Shown: piece after piece, positions 1 to 39,699 of the stretch
Layout of the letters: each line of letters begins with the position of its first letter
Numbering within the stretch: the stretch's first letter is position 1
NCBI RefSeq assembly: GCF_028769735.1
Contig: NC_088177.1
Span: forward strand, 24,460,099-24,524,098
Direction of reading: 5' to 3'
Length of the DNA stretch: 64,000 bases
DNA from: Zonotrichia leucophrys gambelii
Lineage: Eukaryota > Chordata > Aves > Passeriformes > Passerellidae
Notes under the pieces: generated by a model
Databases searched by the model: none
Told to the model about the DNA's origin: nothing
What the model saw: only the letters and a program-made list of their open reading frames with translations
Translations under genes and position numbers: made by a program

Positions 1-71
1 AGGATGACCTGTCAACAGTTTGTTCGTTATCATAGAGATCACTGTGTCAAAAGTATTGTCAAAGGCAGAAG
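1..71 (+). CDS. GPR155: GPR155 penultimate coding exon (partial at window edge)
   Basis: Reading from base 1 in frame gives RMTCQQFVRYHRD and ends KGRR, with the last codon split (AG at 70-71). The donor GTAAGG follows at 72. The exon encodes the first helix of the DEP domain. Its 5' end is cut off by the window edge. Confidence 0.88.
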
Positions 72-2366
72 GTAAGGTCCTTCCCTGCACATATAACCTG
101 TTACAAAGCACATAGCTCATCTGCTGAAAACAATGAAATGCAGATAATTTTGTGGGTGATTCCTGTTGTGTATATTTATTCAAACCTCAAGATAAGGATT
201 AGAAATTTAACTGTAACAGAAATGTTTTTAGCCTCACGCTGAGACATTGGGGCACAAGTTATGATATTATCCCACCTAGGTTTTAAATAAATTATTAAAA
301 GTTTTATATCACTAAGGGATTTCTCCAGATTTTGCATTTAATTAGAGTTCAGGGGATAAAATCTTGCTAAAAAATGTATACCATAACACCTGTAGAAATG
401 CATTAAGACCCTTTGTTTGTTTGTTTGGTTTGTTTTGGTTTTGTTTGTTTTGTTTTGTAGAGTAAGACACTGTCCATGGTTGTAACTAAATGTTTACTAA
501 TATGTAGCTTTTATAGGAGGCAAAACTGTTGCAACTGATTGTAGTGTGTGCTGAGAGGCCACTTAACATGTGAGATTATAGTGGCTTTAGGACTTTGACG
601 GCTTCTGAGTTTATATCATTTCTTTTACTCATACCTCTAACGAAGCCTAAACTTCAATTTATGAGACCAGTAAAGATTTCAGAGGCAAATTATGTTGCCT
701 AAATCAAGGATTATGCCTTCAAATATGTGTGGGTAGATAAGAAGAAAAAGCAGACAGAAGCAGCAGGAACAAGGAAAAGATTCTGCCTTTATTTAAATAT
801 ATGAAATGGAGACATGAATTGTTTTAACAGGACACTCTGACTGTTCTTGTAATGTGAGCTTTTAAGTAAGACTACCTAGGCAGGATAGGGTGGTCTTTTA
901 ATGGTCAGGTAGTCCAAAACCATATTGCAGAACTGTTCTGGACAGCATCATGATTTTGTTCAGTCTCTTCAGAAGTCAGTAATGTCCCATAAGAAAGATG
1001 TATCAGAAAATGCCTTGTGAAACAGAACAGGTTTTACAGCTGTTTTTCCCATGCCTCTGCTGCTATTGTGGTTTCCTGGGCTTAGGGCTGTTCATTTAGT
1101 TGTACTTTGTGGTTTTTATTATTCATACCCACATGAGAATACATGAAATTATGACATTTGTTGCCTTATTGTTGTAATACTGTGTTTGTGCTTGGTTCAT
1201 GTCTTATTTCCCCTTATGAATTAAAACAATGCATTTGTCTTGTCATTTTAAATATTCATCTAACTTGATCCTATCCTTTTTGATTTAAATGTGCTGTAAC
1301 TGAGACGTTGTAACCATGGATTTTAATTTATTTTCATTTTTGCATCTGCTAATAGATGTTAACACTTGCTCTGTGTTACTGCTGCTTTTAACTTAAAAAA
1401 TAGGGAAAAAATGCTGTCTTTTAGCTCCTAATCAGCTCTAGAAACCCTGTGCTTGGGTACCACATAATAGATCTTAGATAACCAGAAACATTCATTGCTG
1501 CAGGTTAATTTTTGCATGGTATGCCTGCTGCAACTAGGCAGATGATAACATCATTGCCTCATAAATTAGTTTAAAAAATAGTCCTGTTGTAAAGGTTTTG
1601 TTTATTCTTAGTACTGCATGTGTGGTCAATATTTAACAGGATATGCAAGTTATAAATGGGCTTTGTTTACAATATGTGTAAGCAGTTAGTGTCTGTTTAA
1701 AAGTGTTCAGAAATTATGAAAAGAATTAAAATTCAAAAGAATCCCTGTTGCTGGGGTTAGGTTGCTTTCAGGTCAGATAGTTTGTTGCAGAAAGGGTCAT
1801 GGTAAGAAGTACATGGGAAGTAAGTAATCAAGAAATAGAATTACATTGTGTTAGTTTTCAGGAAGAATGCTACTGATGTCCACTGAATTTTATTTTTAAT
1901 TTGAATTTCATTTAGAAGCCTAAAACAAAGTCCATATTACTTCTCATTGAAATGTCTGTAAGAAAAAGTAGTGAATACTGGCATGTCCCAAGTATACAAA
2001 ACTTGCAAATTCTTTTCTAACATGCTCTTAACTATCATGATGTCTCTCCTTGTTTCCTGCTGTTTTTCCTTGCCTTTCCCCATCGTGCAGTGGTGATACC
2101 AGATTTACAGAACATGTGGGTGAATCATTCCTTTGACATACAGGTGTGGTGCCAAGATCTCCACTGGCATCTTCTTTGGCTGTGACCTGGTGAGCTGGCT
2201 GCTGCAGGTCGGCCTTGCCTCCGACCGCGGGGAGGCCGTGGTGTACGGGGACAGGCTGCTGCGGGGCGGCGTGCTGCAGCACATCTCCAACGAGCTGGAG
2301 TTCCGCGACGAGTACCTCTACTACCGCTTCATCCCCAGAAAGCCACCCCCGCCCGACAGCCACTGA
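1..2366 (+). CDS. GPR155: GPR155 (LYCHOS), 3' end: last two coding exons
   Basis: Partial gene; its 5' part lies left of the window. Two exons, 1-71 and 2144-2366, join through a split arginine codon (AG/G) into a reading frame that ends at TGA 2364-2366. The peptide is the C-terminal part of a DEP domain: it contains CDLVSWL, GLASDRGEAV, GGVLQHI and EYLYYRF, the classic DEP pattern of a membrane-binding helix, a basic hairpin and a final aromatic strand. GPR155 is known as a lysosomal multi-pass protein (PIN-type transporter fold plus a GPCR-like part plus DEP) that senses cholesterol and signals to mTORC1. The membrane part is not in the window. The tail after the DEP domain is very short (PRKPPPPDSH), shorter than I recall for mammals. 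Identity also rests on position: it lies next to SCRN3 in convergent orientation, as in other vertebrates. Confidence 0.93.
72..2143 (+). other. GPR155: GPR155 last intron
   Basis: Runs from GTAAGG at 72 to a CAG acceptor at 2141-2143 and is AT-rich. A TTTG/TTTTG-rich low-complexity stretch sits at about 412-459. I see no further exon or recognisable repeat family in it. Confidence 0.85.
2144..2366 (+). CDS. GPR155: GPR155 terminal coding exon
   Basis: Follows the acceptor tttgacatacag. It starts with the third base of a split arginine codon, then CGAKIS..., covers most of the DEP domain and ends in DSH-TGA. It is sharply GC-richer than the flanking intron and 3' UTR, with third positions mostly G or C. 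Confidence 0.93.
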
Positions 2367-4130
2367 GCTGGGCAGGCAGGGCGCTGCTAGTTGGGGTGAG
2401 TGTCACCACCTCTTCTGCCTTCACTACTGAAATCGGAAATATTTCGCAGAGAACTGTGTTATTCTCCCTTATAACATTAAGAGATGTGCTTCTACTTGTG
2501 TCTATCCTGAAGAAAATGGTAGAAAGTTATATTTAGTCAGCATTCCAGCCAGAATGCTACTAAACAAAACCAGATGCTCTGGATTTAAAACATTTTTTCC
2601 ATTTTGAGCAAAACAAATTTTACTAAATGGTATGTGTCACTGTTGTATTTTTGAGGCATTATTACTGCAGCTTTAATACTGAGGCCACAGCAAGGAAAAA
2701 AAACCCCATGAAAGGTATTTTTCATGTTGCTGGATGTTTTAGTGTGATGAAGTATTGATACCTGTTTACAGTCAGGCTTCCCCTTGACTCCACAAAAGTA
2801 GGATTTCTTCTGTCATACCTCAGTTTTTACTACTCTGCTCTTGTCTAACACCAGGAACATTTTTGAGCTGCTTACACCTGAGATCGGTTGGGTTTTTTCC
2901 TCCCTTAAAGCTAAAATACTCCAATTAAAAAGACAGAATTGCTGTGACAATGTTTCCAATATCAGGGGATCAAAGCTGGGCAAATACCAAGTGGAATAAG
3001 TAATAAGTAATGGTTTTGTACAAATCTACCAAATCTTTAAACCGTAGAAATATTCAGTGCTCTCCCAAAATAGGAAATCATATAATGGAATAAAGAATTT
3101 ATTCTGAAATTTTGCCTTATGGTGGTAGTGACAGCTTTATCAAGAGCAGATTTTTACATTCTGAAATTAGCCTTTACAGTTTAAATCAGAAGTGCCACCC
3201 TCAAATAAAGATTTTATGAAAGCCTTGGTTACATATGCAAGTCAAGACAAAATTATTTTTCAAATCTTAAAACTTCTAACATTAAATTAATGACTTTTAA
3301 ATCTAATATATAAAGAGTCCTAAGTGCACATCTGGATTAGGGTTTAGAGTAGCTAAACATTCTAGATTTTTGCTGATTTCCTAACACAGGTTTCTATTAA
3401 ACCTCAGGTATCCTCCTACAAGTTAATTTAGTGTCACTCACATTCCTGTGCACTAAAGGCAGAATCTGAGGTGTCTTCTGCAATATTTTGAAAAGGGTAA
3501 AGACAAAGTGTTGTATCTGATAGCCATTATGCTGCCCTTTTAAAACTGCAAGAATAGCATTTATATGTCCATATAAAAATTTTATGTAGTGAGGGAAAGA
3601 AATCTAGATATTAAAAATTATTTGCTCAAGCATATGAATGTCTTCTCCCCCTTTAAAAAAAAGTCTTTCCCTTCTTTTTTCCCGTTTTTTAAAGTACATG
3701 GATTTTAATTACAGCCCCTTTTGCATCTATTTTGTATTAAGAATTAAAAGTCATTTTAGTAGCATAAGCTACTATTCAACAAGCAGTTGATTTATAGTTG
3801 CTATAATTTCCTGCAAGCCATAAATTGAAAAAATAATTCCTTTTACTGTCAGTCTGGTTGCAGTGTGCACAGAAACATAACATCCTGCTGCTTATGTATG
3901 CTGTACAACCTGGTATATTTTAATGTTTTCCATCAACAAGATAATTGATGTTTGTATCAGGCTGTGGACACAAAGGAAAATGTTTGTGTATTTCCATTAT
4001 GAATGTTGAAGACAGCTGCATCAAATATTTTGGAATAATTAGATATATGCGACTTAAGAGCAGAAACTGCAAGTATGTCTGGCTTCTAAATACTGCAACT
4101 TGTCAATAAATCTGCTATTTGATTTCAGAG
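2367..4130 (+). other. GPR155: GPR155 3' UTR (inferred extent)
   Basis: AT-rich sequence from the stop codon to about 20 bases past an AATAAA at 4105-4110. It has no long reading frame. The end is inferred from the poly(A) signal and the GT-rich stretch behind it. Weaker hexamer-like sequences occur earlier, so shorter transcripts are possible. Confidence 0.6.
4105..4110 (+). terminator. GPR155: Poly(A) signal AATAAA for GPR155
   Basis: AATAAA is followed about 25 bases later by a GT-rich element (TGTGATGTGGTGTATG, 4140-4155), the usual arrangement of a cleavage site. It is the best such pair I see between the GPR155 stop and SCRN3. Confidence 0.6.
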
Positions 4131-7100
4131 TTCTGAGCTGTGATGTGGTGTATGAGGGTTACATGTCAAGGTTTACGGCAAATGTGTTTTTCTGAGAGAT
4201 TTGTTAATGTGGCTCTTGGGTTTCAGTCCTGGTATTCCTTAAATCCATCCTTGGTCCTTTACAAGTAGGCAGAGCACTTCTTAATGGGTTTCCACCATTA
4301 AGATACCTCCATAGTAGAAGTGTGCCACATTCTCATCTACTTACCAAAGACACTTTTTAAAATTAATTCTTCAAACATTCGAGAATTTGACCTTAGCGCA
4401 GTTTTACAGTTCTATTTATAGTCATTGTTCTTGCACTCTTGTCTTTCTCATTTGCATCATAAAGTCCTGCTTCCCTTTTTTTTTATAATGGTTATGCTTT
4501 CCCCTAGATTTGAACACAACAAATCTGTTTTAAATAAGAAATTGCTCAAAATTTCTGCATAGAAAAGACTCTCTGTTACAAATCTAATACAGAGGACATC
4601 TTTGATTACCAACCAACCCCACATTCTCTTAGATTTACTGCTACAATATTGTGACTGCTGATACCATACCCATTGGTCTGATGAGTCTGTGATGGTTAAT
4701 AAATAAAGAAGCTAGGAATGAAATACAAATATTTTATTTCTAAATCACTGGGTACTTCTGGAAGCCAATAATAGACTTTGGATAGTTTTGGAAAGTTAAG
4801 TAACCCTTTTATCTGGTAAATATTTGCTTCCACCAAGGAGCACTGGCAAGTTTTGAATGGTTGACAAGCTGATGTTCTGTCAATAGTTTATATACAGTTA
4901 TGTGGAGTTTTGGTAGTTAGAAACATCTTTGTTTTAAAGAAGTGGTCACTGATACAATGACTTCCTTTATTTTGAAAGTGGGTTTGTTTGGGATGAATCT
5001 CTTGGAGGCTAAGTTCATGAAAACATTTATTGAACAAGTCTAGAGGAATGCCAGTGAAAAATTGGATCTTTTTTCTAGGACTAATCTCAAAATAATTGTC
5101 AAAATGAACAGGGATGGATGTAGCACTTAGTTTTCTAGTACGAAATTTGAGTACATTTTTATTTCAATAATGATCCTTCATAAAGCTCTAGACCTTTTAA
5201 TGATACATCGTAGGTGAAAACCCATGAGAAGGTTGCCCTCTAGGGGACATTCTGATTCTTAATTGTTGTTTTTTTTTTAATATAAGGTTGTGGGAGGGAG
5301 GATTATTTGTTTCTCCTGATCCCATCTTTATTTTCTGTTTTTACACTGCGTGTCTTCTAGGAGAATGAAATCCCAAGGAAAAAGGTACTGAAATATCCTA
5401 TACTCTGTTGACCATCACTTTGATCCAGTCTCCACACATTACATTGTTTTTACTTTGTATCCTGTGGACCAGTAAGGAAAAAGTAACACATAAATAAGAG
5501 GCACAGTTGGACTGGATCTGCCTGTGTTAGGACTGGACCAGTGTGCTTAACCTCGTTCATTGCCACCCCATGATTAAGTGGCCAAGAAGTTTGCTTAAAG
5601 TCCTGATCCAACTTCACTGCTGTTCTTCCTGGATAACTTCAGTCTTTGCACTGTACCATAAAACTATTTCACTTGGTTTGCTGCCTGAAACAACAGTTTC
5701 ACCTGGAATTTACTGATGCTTTGAAGCTATCAGTGTAGAACAGCTCATGATCCAAACCAGGAAAAGATACGTAATTGTAAGATGTGGACATCCCACAAGG
5801 AAAACAGATAAATACAGCAATTTTTTATTAAATCTATCTTCCAGTTATCAAACTGGAGTATTGAACTTCTGCATTGAACCACTGTGCTACTAAGAAATTA
5901 CTGCCACGTGCTACACATTAGGTCACTAGAAATAGAAAGTTCATGAGCCTTTCCTAACTCAGTAGTTTCTTGCTGTGAATCTGAACACAGAATCCTAAAT
6001 TAATTTCTACTCTTATTGTAGGATCAGAAAGAATAAATTTTACCAGGCTCTTAATTTTCATATTAATTTTGCAAACTTCTATTGTCTATCTATTCTTTAT
6101 ATTTAACTTTTTTTACCAGTGGGGTATTGAACAATTTACAGAATGAGAAACTGCATGTGAAAAATTGTCAAAGAATGATCTTTCTGCGGTTTGCTGTGTC
6201 TGTGGGGATGCAGTGTCATGTCCCACATTATTGCTGCAGCTCTAATGCACCATTTCATATTTTCCTCTGAAGGTCTGCAGAAGTGCTGCATTTTGAGTGC
6301 TTTTTTTTAGTTGCTTTTTCTTAGTCATGCTTGTTATCCTGACTTATTGATCACGAGGTAAAATCAGTCTTTCTTGTTGTTTGTTTAGTTTGCCCCCGCC
6401 ACAGATAATAAAAGTGGTGTCATATATTGATCATTACTTTTAAACAGGATCAGGAAGGAAGAGTTTTTGGTAAGGCAACAAGTTTGATTAAATTAAGTCC
6501 ACATTCTATTAACTTTGGCAACAAAAAGGTCATGGTTTAAAAGGCTTTATATAAAATGAAAAAATTTAAAGTATTTTAAGTGTTCTGCTGAGTATATGTA
6601 TATACTTGCATAGCCCAACCTCCTCCTTTATAGTTGCCCAATTTTAAAAAGTAACAATTCAAGAAACATTTTAGAACTCCTCCATGATGTTATAAAGTGC
6701 ACTGTAAAATTAATTTTACAATAATAATCTTGTATATAAATAAGTTTATTTTTCACTATCAGGGTGGGAAAAATAGACAGGAAAGTGAAATCTGTGGGGA
6801 ACTTACATGATGTTTGCACTGCTGAATTCCATGTAATAAGATTTCACAATTACTCACAGCAAAATATTATTATTGTAAGTGTGATTTGTTTCTAATATAT
6901 CTTGAACTCTTAGTCTAATTTTACATTGAAGGAGTAGAAGGTCTGTATATGAAATATATCTTAGAATAGTTTTGCCAAACAACTGAGTATCAATCTTACT
7001 TGGTTTTTGTGTCACTTTCTTTTTTCTTCAGGGTTCATCATAGCTTCTACATTTTAGAAAGTCTTCAGCACGGCCATTTTAATTCAGGTAGTCTGAACCT

Positions 7101-7465
7101 CTGCTACAATTCTCCTGACTATAAAAGCTAAAACTGCATTCTCCAGAGCTGAGTTAGTGTTCTTCATTCAGAGATGGGGCTGTTGACTAATTTAGTCAAG
7201 CTATTTCATTCTGATTGCATCTAATTGCATTGTTTGTTGGCAAAATCAATCTGCTGACAGCTTTGTGACAATGCCACTGCCTGGCTCTTAGGAGCCTTTC
7301 CAGCATTCTTCTTTATAATTGAAAGCCATTTGTCCTAAATATGAATCTGCATCTTTAAAACTGTCCATGCTATGTGATACACTGAAAACAGGATGTTAAT
7401 CTATTTAGCTTCTTCATTAGAAAACCCAATTATAATTCTAATTTTACCACATTCAAATAATATTC
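4131..7465. other. Convergent spacer, including the SCRN3 3' UTR
   Basis: AT-rich sequence between the inferred GPR155 end and the SCRN3 stop codon, without a supportable gene. The right part must hold the SCRN3 3' UTR, read leftward. A minus-strand AATAAA lies at 6745-6750 (TTTATT on plus), but its downstream element is weak, so where SCRN3 ends is not settled. Several T-runs occur (for example near 5269 and 6301). Confidence 0.5.
6745..6750 (-). terminator. SCRN3: Possible SCRN3 poly(A) signal
   Basis: AATAAA on the minus strand about 0.7 kb past the SCRN3 stop. This is only a hexamer match; no clear GT-rich element follows, and other sites further left are possible. Confidence 0.3.
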
Positions 7466-34889
<27,424 letters not shown>

Positions 34890-35715
34890 ATAGTATAGGG
34901 GACAGGTGCAAACAAGAACTTCTCTGGGTTTTGATGAATAGCTTTCAACAAGGGCTCAATTGCATACTGCTGTTCATTTTCCAACCTCTGGAACTAGCAT
35001 TTCCTACATAGAGCCAAGAGCTTTATGTATGGCTCAATTCTATTGTGTTGGAATATTTGTAAATTAGGTATAAACGTTAAGGTATTTTTTTACTGTCTAA
35101 ATATGCTTATTGGCAAATACCTCTTGTATACATGCGGTAATTCACAAACTTGATTTTAGGATTTTAAAATATTTAAAAGCAGTATGTGATACTCTTGGTT
35201 TCATCTATGATTTCTGTTTAGATACAACTGTGAGGGGAGCAGAGAAAGCAATTGAGATAGTTCTGGATAAGATCACTGCTTTAGATATCAAAGCATTGTC
35301 TTGTAGAGAGTTTTGGTTTTTTCATACTGAAACATTTTTCCTAAAGTTCCCTGTAAGAGATCAATTTTATGCGTTAAAACAACAGAGAGACATAGTTCAC
35401 ATAAGTGTATAGCCAACATTTTCTGGCCTCCTGCAGTGTACAGCTTGGTCAGGGCTATCTAAACATCTTGAACCCCTGTTGGTATGTGTCAGTACAATGT
35501 CAAGTTATTGTTCAATAATCTCTGAAGACATGAAAGGAATATTTACTGCCTCAACTGCTTCAGGTATTTCATTGTTTGTGGCAGTAAGTTAGTGTAAATA
35601 GTCATCCTTTTGTTTTCATGAACCTTTTTGTGTTTTTAGTGACTGTCAGTCATTTTCCTCATATGTTGTTATGAAGATGAACTTCCATAATAAAATAGCT
35701 TATTCTTTAAAACCA
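34890..35715 (+). other. CIR1: CIR1 3' UTR (inferred)
   Basis: From TAG to about 20 bases beyond AATAAA at 35689. An open frame at 35110-35412 inside it has no recognisable translation. Confidence 0.65.
35689..35694 (+). terminator. CIR1: Poly(A) signal AATAAA for CIR1
   Basis: First canonical AATAAA downstream of the CIR1 stop, about 0.8 kb away. The downstream GT-rich element is weak. Confidence 0.6.
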
Positions 35716-36639
35716 GTAATAATTGCCATCTTCTTCAGAGTTCTGAGCCAGTACAAATGCACAAGGCACACTTCACAAGGTTTTTATTGCAAAGGAAAGG
35801 CTTCTCTTCTCCTTCAGGATGGCAGATGGAAGCACATTCATTAGTGGACATGTGAAACAGTCACTGTGCTCAGTATTCCAGCAACTTTCTTACCCTCCTC
35901 ACTCACAGGACAAATGGGACTATCTTTTATTACCAGTCCACTTCCACTTCACTCAGAAGATTTTCAGCACTGCACAGAGTATAATAATACATGGTGAAAG
36001 TGACCTGGCTTATCGTTTAAGTGCATGTGAAGAGTTTGAAAGGGTGAACCATTAAGAGATGTCACCTTTTCAATGTGTCTGCATTAGGTTGCTCTGGGCA
36101 TTCTTGCTGAAGTAGCTGGGAGTTAAAGAGCCCCTGCAGTAGAGTCAGCCCCCCTATATTGATGTGTAGAAGCTCTGATTTAGAAAGAACAGGAGGAGAC
36201 TGCAAAAATGCCTGTTTTAGCAATCTAAACAAAAGCTCTGTGTAAGAGAGGACAGAGTAATGTGATAGGGGAAAAGGCATATTCTGGTATGAACATTTTT
36301 GTGTTAAGTGCAGCAGGAAAGAGGAATAACTGGAAGGTGCCTCCGTTTCAAAGAAGGGTCTCTCCAGTTGTTTTGTGTTTGGCTCAGGAATCCTGCCAGC
36401 TACAATGCAATTGACTCTCACCTGAAGAAGAGTGGACAGCTTGATAGCCACAGGTGTTTGCTGTTTTGTGGGCTCTACACTTTACTCCTTTCCATGTAGT
36501 TAAACAGTGTAACCTGCCTTTTCGCATAGGAAGAGACTGGCAGAAAAGTCATGATATTTTGGATGTATCTGTATTAGACTACCAGGGGAAGGTTGGTGTG
36601 GCTGTGCAGGCAGTGTCTCACTCCCGGTACCTTCCCTAG
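35716..36639. other. Intergenic, CIR1 to first CpG island
   Basis: About 0.9 kb of ordinary non-coding DNA; an open frame at 36062-36451 (-) has no known match. Nothing else seen. Confidence 0.6.
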
Positions 36640-37340
36640 GCCAGTTTGTAAGGAAGCGACCCTGGGGGCCCACAGGCCGGCTGCGGGAGGGTGGGGCCGC
36701 CTCGTCACAGGGGGCCCGGCCGGGGCAGCGGGGTCGAGCCGGGCCGGGGCAGCGGGGGTGGGCCGGGGCAGGCCCGGGGCGCTGTTTGCCCGCTGCCCTC
36801 ACGGGCACCGCCCGCGGCGCGGGGCGGCTGCGCGCGCCCGGCCCCGCCCCGGCCCGCGGGGCCATGGGGCGCCACCGCCCGGGGCTGAGCGCGGCGCTCG
36901 GCAGAGCCGGTGGGGCCCGGCAGGAGGTGCTGTCGCTCCGCGAATGGAGGTAAGAGCAGCTCCAGCGATGTCGCTATTCCCTTATTTATTTATTTATTTA
37001 TTTTTGTAAGAGCCATGGAATAGCGTTAACCTTCTGCGGAGCTGGGCGGCGGGGGCCGTGAGGTGGTTCCCTCAGCCTGGCGGGGAGGGCAGGGCCCGTG
37101 GCAGGGACTCGCCGGCGTCGGAGCGGGGCCCGGCGGCTCTCCTGGAGCGGGCGAGCGGCTCTGCCGGGCTCTATTCTGCGGCTTGTCCCGAGGGCTTGGG
37201 GCTGCGTCGGGTTGGGGTCCCGGTCCCGCCGGGGCCGTCGGGCGGCTCTCGGCGCGGGCCTGGCGCCGGGAAGCTTCGGGCGGGGGGTCCCGGGCCGCTT
37301 TTCGGGTGCGCCGCCCCGCCGGACCCATGGCTTAGAATTA
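36640..37340. promoter_or_regulatory. CpG island 1 downstream of SP9
   Basis: Approximate borders. Very GC-rich with repeated GGGCCGGGGCAGCGGGG-type units at about 36716-36777. A good splice donor (ATGGAG|GTAAGA at 36950) lies in its middle on the plus strand, so an unannotated transcript could start here. A TTTA repeat lies at 36981-37003. Confidence 0.55.
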
Positions 37341-37439
37341 ACGCCGTACAATAAATTATTGCTACTCCGAAAGTAAATAGACGGGTTACTCCCAGATGGG
37401 GCTCCTGCTCGGATCGGTACAATAAATATCCCTGAAGGA

Positions 37440-37620
37440 AGCTCTCTATTTATGTTGTCATTGATTAATTCTCGCTACCTCATTTGATTTCGATTTAGAA
37501 CGATTTGATTCTAATTTAATTAGCATGTAATTTGGATGTACATAATTACTGTAATTATGACATTCAGGTGAGGCAGCTTTAGGCTGAAAGGCAATTTCAA
37601 ATTCTCTAGCAGCCTACTTT
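37440..37620. promoter_or_regulatory. Candidate conserved element with homeodomain sites
   Basis: AT-rich block between two CpG islands with three TAATTA cores within 41 bp (37517-37522, 37543-37548, 37552-37557). Its composition looks like a conserved developmental enhancer; conservation was not tested. Confidence 0.4.
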
Positions 37621-38170
37621 GTGCCGGGGAGCGGACAGGGACCCCGCGCCCTGCCAGCCAGGTACCAATTAGCCCATCTCGGGAGCTGCGCTGCCGCTCG
37701 TTTGTGGAACAACAGCGGCGCCGAGGCGGCGGCAGCGGCACAACCGCGTCCGGGGCCCGCCGGCGGGTGCTCGCCGGGAGCCGCACCCGGCCACAGGTGC
37801 GGGGCTGCGCGGAGATCGCGGAGCGGTGACCGTCGAGGGCCCGGCCGTCCCTCCGGTTGGCGGCCCGGGGAGCGGCGAGGCCGGGCCGGCTGCCTCGGGC
37901 TGGGTGTGCGCTCGGTCGCTGCGGGCCGCCCCGCCGTCTCCCATAGAAGTTCACGCTAGCCCGCCCGCTCCCTGGGGCCCTCCCCAGCCGCCGCTGCCCC
38001 CGCGCTCCTGCCGCCGGCTCCTCGCCGCTGCCCGGCCCGCGCAGCGCCGCCGCCCCCGCGGCGCTCCGGCCGCGCCCCCGGTCCCCGGGCCGCCTCTAGG
38101 TGGCGCCCGGCAGCCGCCGTGCGGCCCGCGCGGGGCAGCGCCGCGAGCGTCCCGGTGTGCGCGCTCGGTC
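37620..38170. promoter_or_regulatory. CpG island 2 downstream of SP9
   Basis: Approximate borders; dense CpG. Open frames on both strands translate to Ala/Gly/Pro/Arg-rich strings typical of GC-rich DNA, so no gene is called. Confidence 0.55.
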
Positions 38171-38219
38171 CTGTTCTGCTCTCCTTTTTGTAGTGTGCGC
38201 GTGAAGGATGTTATTCCTT

Positions 38220-38620
38220 GAGGAAATTTGTAGCTAAATTATTCTCACTTAAAATAAACACTTAGCACAGCAATTACTCAAAGGGGCGGGCTGTCTGTTA
38301 GCTTCCCTTCATCTGCGTTTTGGAAGGGTGGGAGAGGATCCTGGCGAACAGATAATGGCTGCAAATAAATTACAGCTCCCGCAGATAAAGTTTCCATTTG
38401 AATTAAAAGACGCAATTAAGAGGCTGTCCAGGCACGAGATCGGGTGTTTATATATTATCTCATTAGAACAAAAACATTAATGTTACCTTTTAAGTGTAAA
38501 ACGAGCCGTTGGGTCTGTAACTCGCCGCGGGGGGCAAGGGACACGCTTCCTGCGAACGGGGGACCTAGCGATCGAATGTCATTTAGTAGATAATTTTTCC
38601 TGACATTTTACCGTCTCCCG
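38220..38620. promoter_or_regulatory. Candidate conserved non-coding block
   Basis: AT-rich, low-CpG segment between GC islands with balanced motif content (CAATTA, CAATTAAGAGG, GCAGATAAAG) and no repeats or long frames. Enhancer nature is inference. Confidence 0.3.
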
Positions 38621-39300
38621 TCTGTGGTGGTTGCCGTCGCTGGCTGGTTGTTTGTCGTGTTTTAACGGGCTCTCGGAGCAGGGTTGAAGTTGCTGTCCGC
38701 GAGGTGTGGAAATGGGCAACAATAGCTGGACCGGGATTGTCAATGGGAGCTAGGCTCAGCTGACGGGCAAGCCCGGGGCGAGCGGGGCCAAGGCGGCGGG
38801 GAGCCCGGCTTCCCCCGTGCCACCCTTCCCGCCGGGGCCCGACAGGGCGCCCGTCTTGTTCCCGGTGCTCTCCCGCTCTCGGGTTGGCGTCCTCTTACTA
38901 AGGAGGCGAACTACGAATTCAAAGACCGAAATCAGATTTATTTTTCGGGTTCTCACATCGTTTGTTCTTTAGGATTTGTTGTTTGGGTATTTTTTTGTGT
39001 AGCAGTTCCCCAGACCATATAATTATCTCCAACATTTACGAATGAATGGTGTCATTTATTTTTTAAAAAGGTGACACGCTTTCTATTTTCTTGGTTAAAC
39101 GAACCGGCTCTGCGGCCCAGAGCTGCTCCCTTCCTCGTTTCTGGGGAGTCTGTAAGTGATGGACGTTTTCTGACCCGAAGGGGCAAAGGCAATGCAAAAA
39201 GGTCCTTGATCACTGAGCTGAGAATTGTAACCCCGGCCTGGCAGAAACTGGACCTGCATGGTGTCCTTTGATGTGTTTTATTATAAATCGAAAACAAAGC
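38621..39300. other. Mixed non-coding segment
   Basis: A small GC-rich patch at about 38750-38880, then AT-rich sequence with a TCF/LEF-like CTTTGATG near 39266. No gene supported. Confidence 0.4.
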
Positions 39301-39309
39301 TGTCTCCTG

Positions 39310-39640
39310 CCCAGCGCCCCGCGCGGGTGCATTCCTGCGCAGCCCCCGGGCCGCCCGGCCCGCTCCGTGCTCCCGCCGCCCGAGCGCGTCCCCGCTGCCC
39401 TGCTCTGCCCGCCGGGGAACCCGCCGCCGGCCGGGGCGGCAGCAAAGACACCTTGCCGGGCTGCTTTTGGCCAGGAAAATTCCGGAGCGGCTCTCGGGGA
39501 AGGTGCTGTGGGCGGCCGAGAGGCGAGGCGCCTCTCCCGGGAGGCTCCTTTCCCCCGGCCCGCGGAACGGCCCGCCGGGCTCCCGCCGCCGCCCCGGGGC
39601 ACCGGCGGTGCCGGCGCTGCCCGATTGCTTTTGTGCGACA
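39310..39640. promoter_or_regulatory. CpG island 3 downstream of SP9
   Basis: Approximate borders. GC-rich, CpG-dense and open in several frames on both strands without a recognisable product. Confidence 0.5.
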
Positions 39641-39699
39641 GTGGCGCGGAGGAGGTGGGACGCGGTTATTAGTATTCACGGCAGATGTATTTTCTTTAA

